Shown one piece after another: positions 63,586 through 64,000 of a stretch of 64,000 bases of DNA. The notes under the pieces are model-generated. The model had not been told where the DNA came from. It made no database searches and saw nothing but the letters and a program-made list of their open reading frames with translations. Origin of the DNA: Quatrionicoccus australiensis (GTDB lineage Bacteria > Pseudomonadota > Gammaproteobacteria > Burkholderiales > Rhodocyclaceae). The first letter of the stretch is position 1; every line of letters starts with the position of its first letter. The stretch spans positions 2,480,001 through 2,544,000 of the forward strand of contig NZ_CP075188.1 of the NCBI RefSeq assembly GCF_020510525.1, read 5' to 3'. The position numbers and the translations under genes were made by a program.

Positions 63586-64000
63586 ATGAACAAACAGATT
63601 CAGGACGCCTATATCGTCGCCGTGACCCGTACCCCGGTCGCCAAGCGCAAGGGCATGTATCGCAACGTGCGGCCGGATGACCTGCTGGCCCACGTCCTCA
63701 AGAGTGTCATGGCGCAGGCGCCGGGGCTGGACCCGGCATTGATCGGCGACGTGATCGTCGGTTGCGCCATGCCGGAAGCCGAACAAGGCATGAACGTCGC
63801 CCGCATCGGCGTCTTGCTGGCCGGGCTGCCGAACAACGTGCCGGGCATTACCATCAACCGCTTCTGCTCGTCCGGTTCGCAGGCGGTGGCCGATGCGGCC
63901 AACCAGATCCGCCTCGGCCAGGCCGATGTGATGATCGCGGCCGGCACCGAGTCGATGACGGTGATGACCAACATGATGGGCAACAAGGTGGTGGTCAATC
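63586..64000 (+). CDS. fadA: Acetyl-CoA acyltransferase (thiolase), 3' truncated by window
   Basis: 138 residues visible, running off the window. AYIVAVTRTPVAKRKGMYRN and the active-site ITINRFCSSGSQAVADAA with nucleophile Cys94 identify a thiolase. It lies 17 bp after the dehydrogenase/hydratase gene with GGAG upstream. Cleaves 3-ketoacyl-CoA to acetyl-CoA and a shortened acyl-CoA. Confidence 0.94.
   Translation, partial: MNKQIQDAYIVAVTRTPVAKRKGMYRNVRPDDLLAHVLKSVMAQAPGLDPALIGDVIVGCAMPEAEQGMNVARIGVLLAGLPNNVPGITINRFCSSGSQAVADAANQIRLGQADVMIAAGTESMTVMTNMMGNKVVVN

Noticed and set aside
61178..63586. 802-codon frame antisense to the dehydrogenase/hydratase gene
   Set aside because: Shadow of a strongly supported gene; composition (His, Asp, Gly, Arg rich) is typical of antisense frames.

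Overview
The window looks like chromosomal DNA of a GC-rich betaproteobacterium, most likely of the Rhodocyclales (Dechloromonas/Azonexus type). This rests on the order of the rpsB-to-rnhB envelope cluster, the hpt-galU-ligA-zipA-smc block, the full urt urea transporter, and protein features. The lineage is inference from recognised families; no database was searched.

Layout. (1) 1-1858: the end of ppc, then ppsR, both + strand. (2) 1859-3118: a 540-bp palindromic repeat and an AT-richer orphan gene. (3) 3173-18048: a long minus-strand operon read rpsB-tsf-pyrH-frr-uppS-cdsA-dxr-rseP-bamA-skp-lpxD-fabZ-lpxA-lpxB-rnhB-rRNA/tRNA methyltransferase. It makes translation factors, UMP kinase, undecaprenyl and isoprenoid precursors, outer-membrane assembly proteins and lipid A; many of its junctions are 1-8 bp overlaps. 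(4) 18098-22482: rfbD (minus), then map-glnD (+). (5) 22549-32598: a second minus-strand run, smc-zipA-ligA-galU-hpt-methyltransferase-mtnP. (6) 32669-45449: a nitrogen region. It starts at a near-perfect sigma-54 promoter with a purine/cytosine-type permease fused to a hybrid histidine kinase, followed by its LuxR-type response regulator and urtA, urtB, urtC, urtD, urtE. The urt genes are broken up by an exported hypothetical gene (between A and B), GC-rich hairpins (between B and C) and a second copy of the palindromic repeat (between D and E). (7) 45480-50776: a less GC-rich, minus-strand two-gene module, a DUF4143-type ATPase followed by a 1342-residue NACHT-like NTPase with a C-terminal PD-(D/E)XK nuclease domain. 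(8) 51088-57418: urate breakdown, with a LysR regulator, uraD, uraH, membrane urate oxidase puuD, gpt, puuE, alc and allA. (9) 57731-64000: a NarX/NarL-like sensor/regulator pair followed by a fatty-acid CoA ligase, a fused 3-hydroxyacyl-CoA dehydrogenase/enoyl-CoA hydratase and the start of a thiolase.

How it fits together. Regions 6 and 8 describe one nitrogen-scavenging route: urate is oxidised stepwise through allantoin and allantoate to glyoxylate and urea, and the Urt transporter brings in external urea. Urease and xanthine dehydrogenase are not in the window. The permease-kinase is placed to sense a purine-type compound or nitrogen state, and the sigma-54 promoter ties it to general nitrogen control (inference). 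Region 7 is the best candidate for an undescribed system, probably anti-phage or anti-plasmid defence. Region 9 is a beta-oxidation operon whose upstream sequence shares a 24-bp site with the upstream region of its neighbouring two-component genes.
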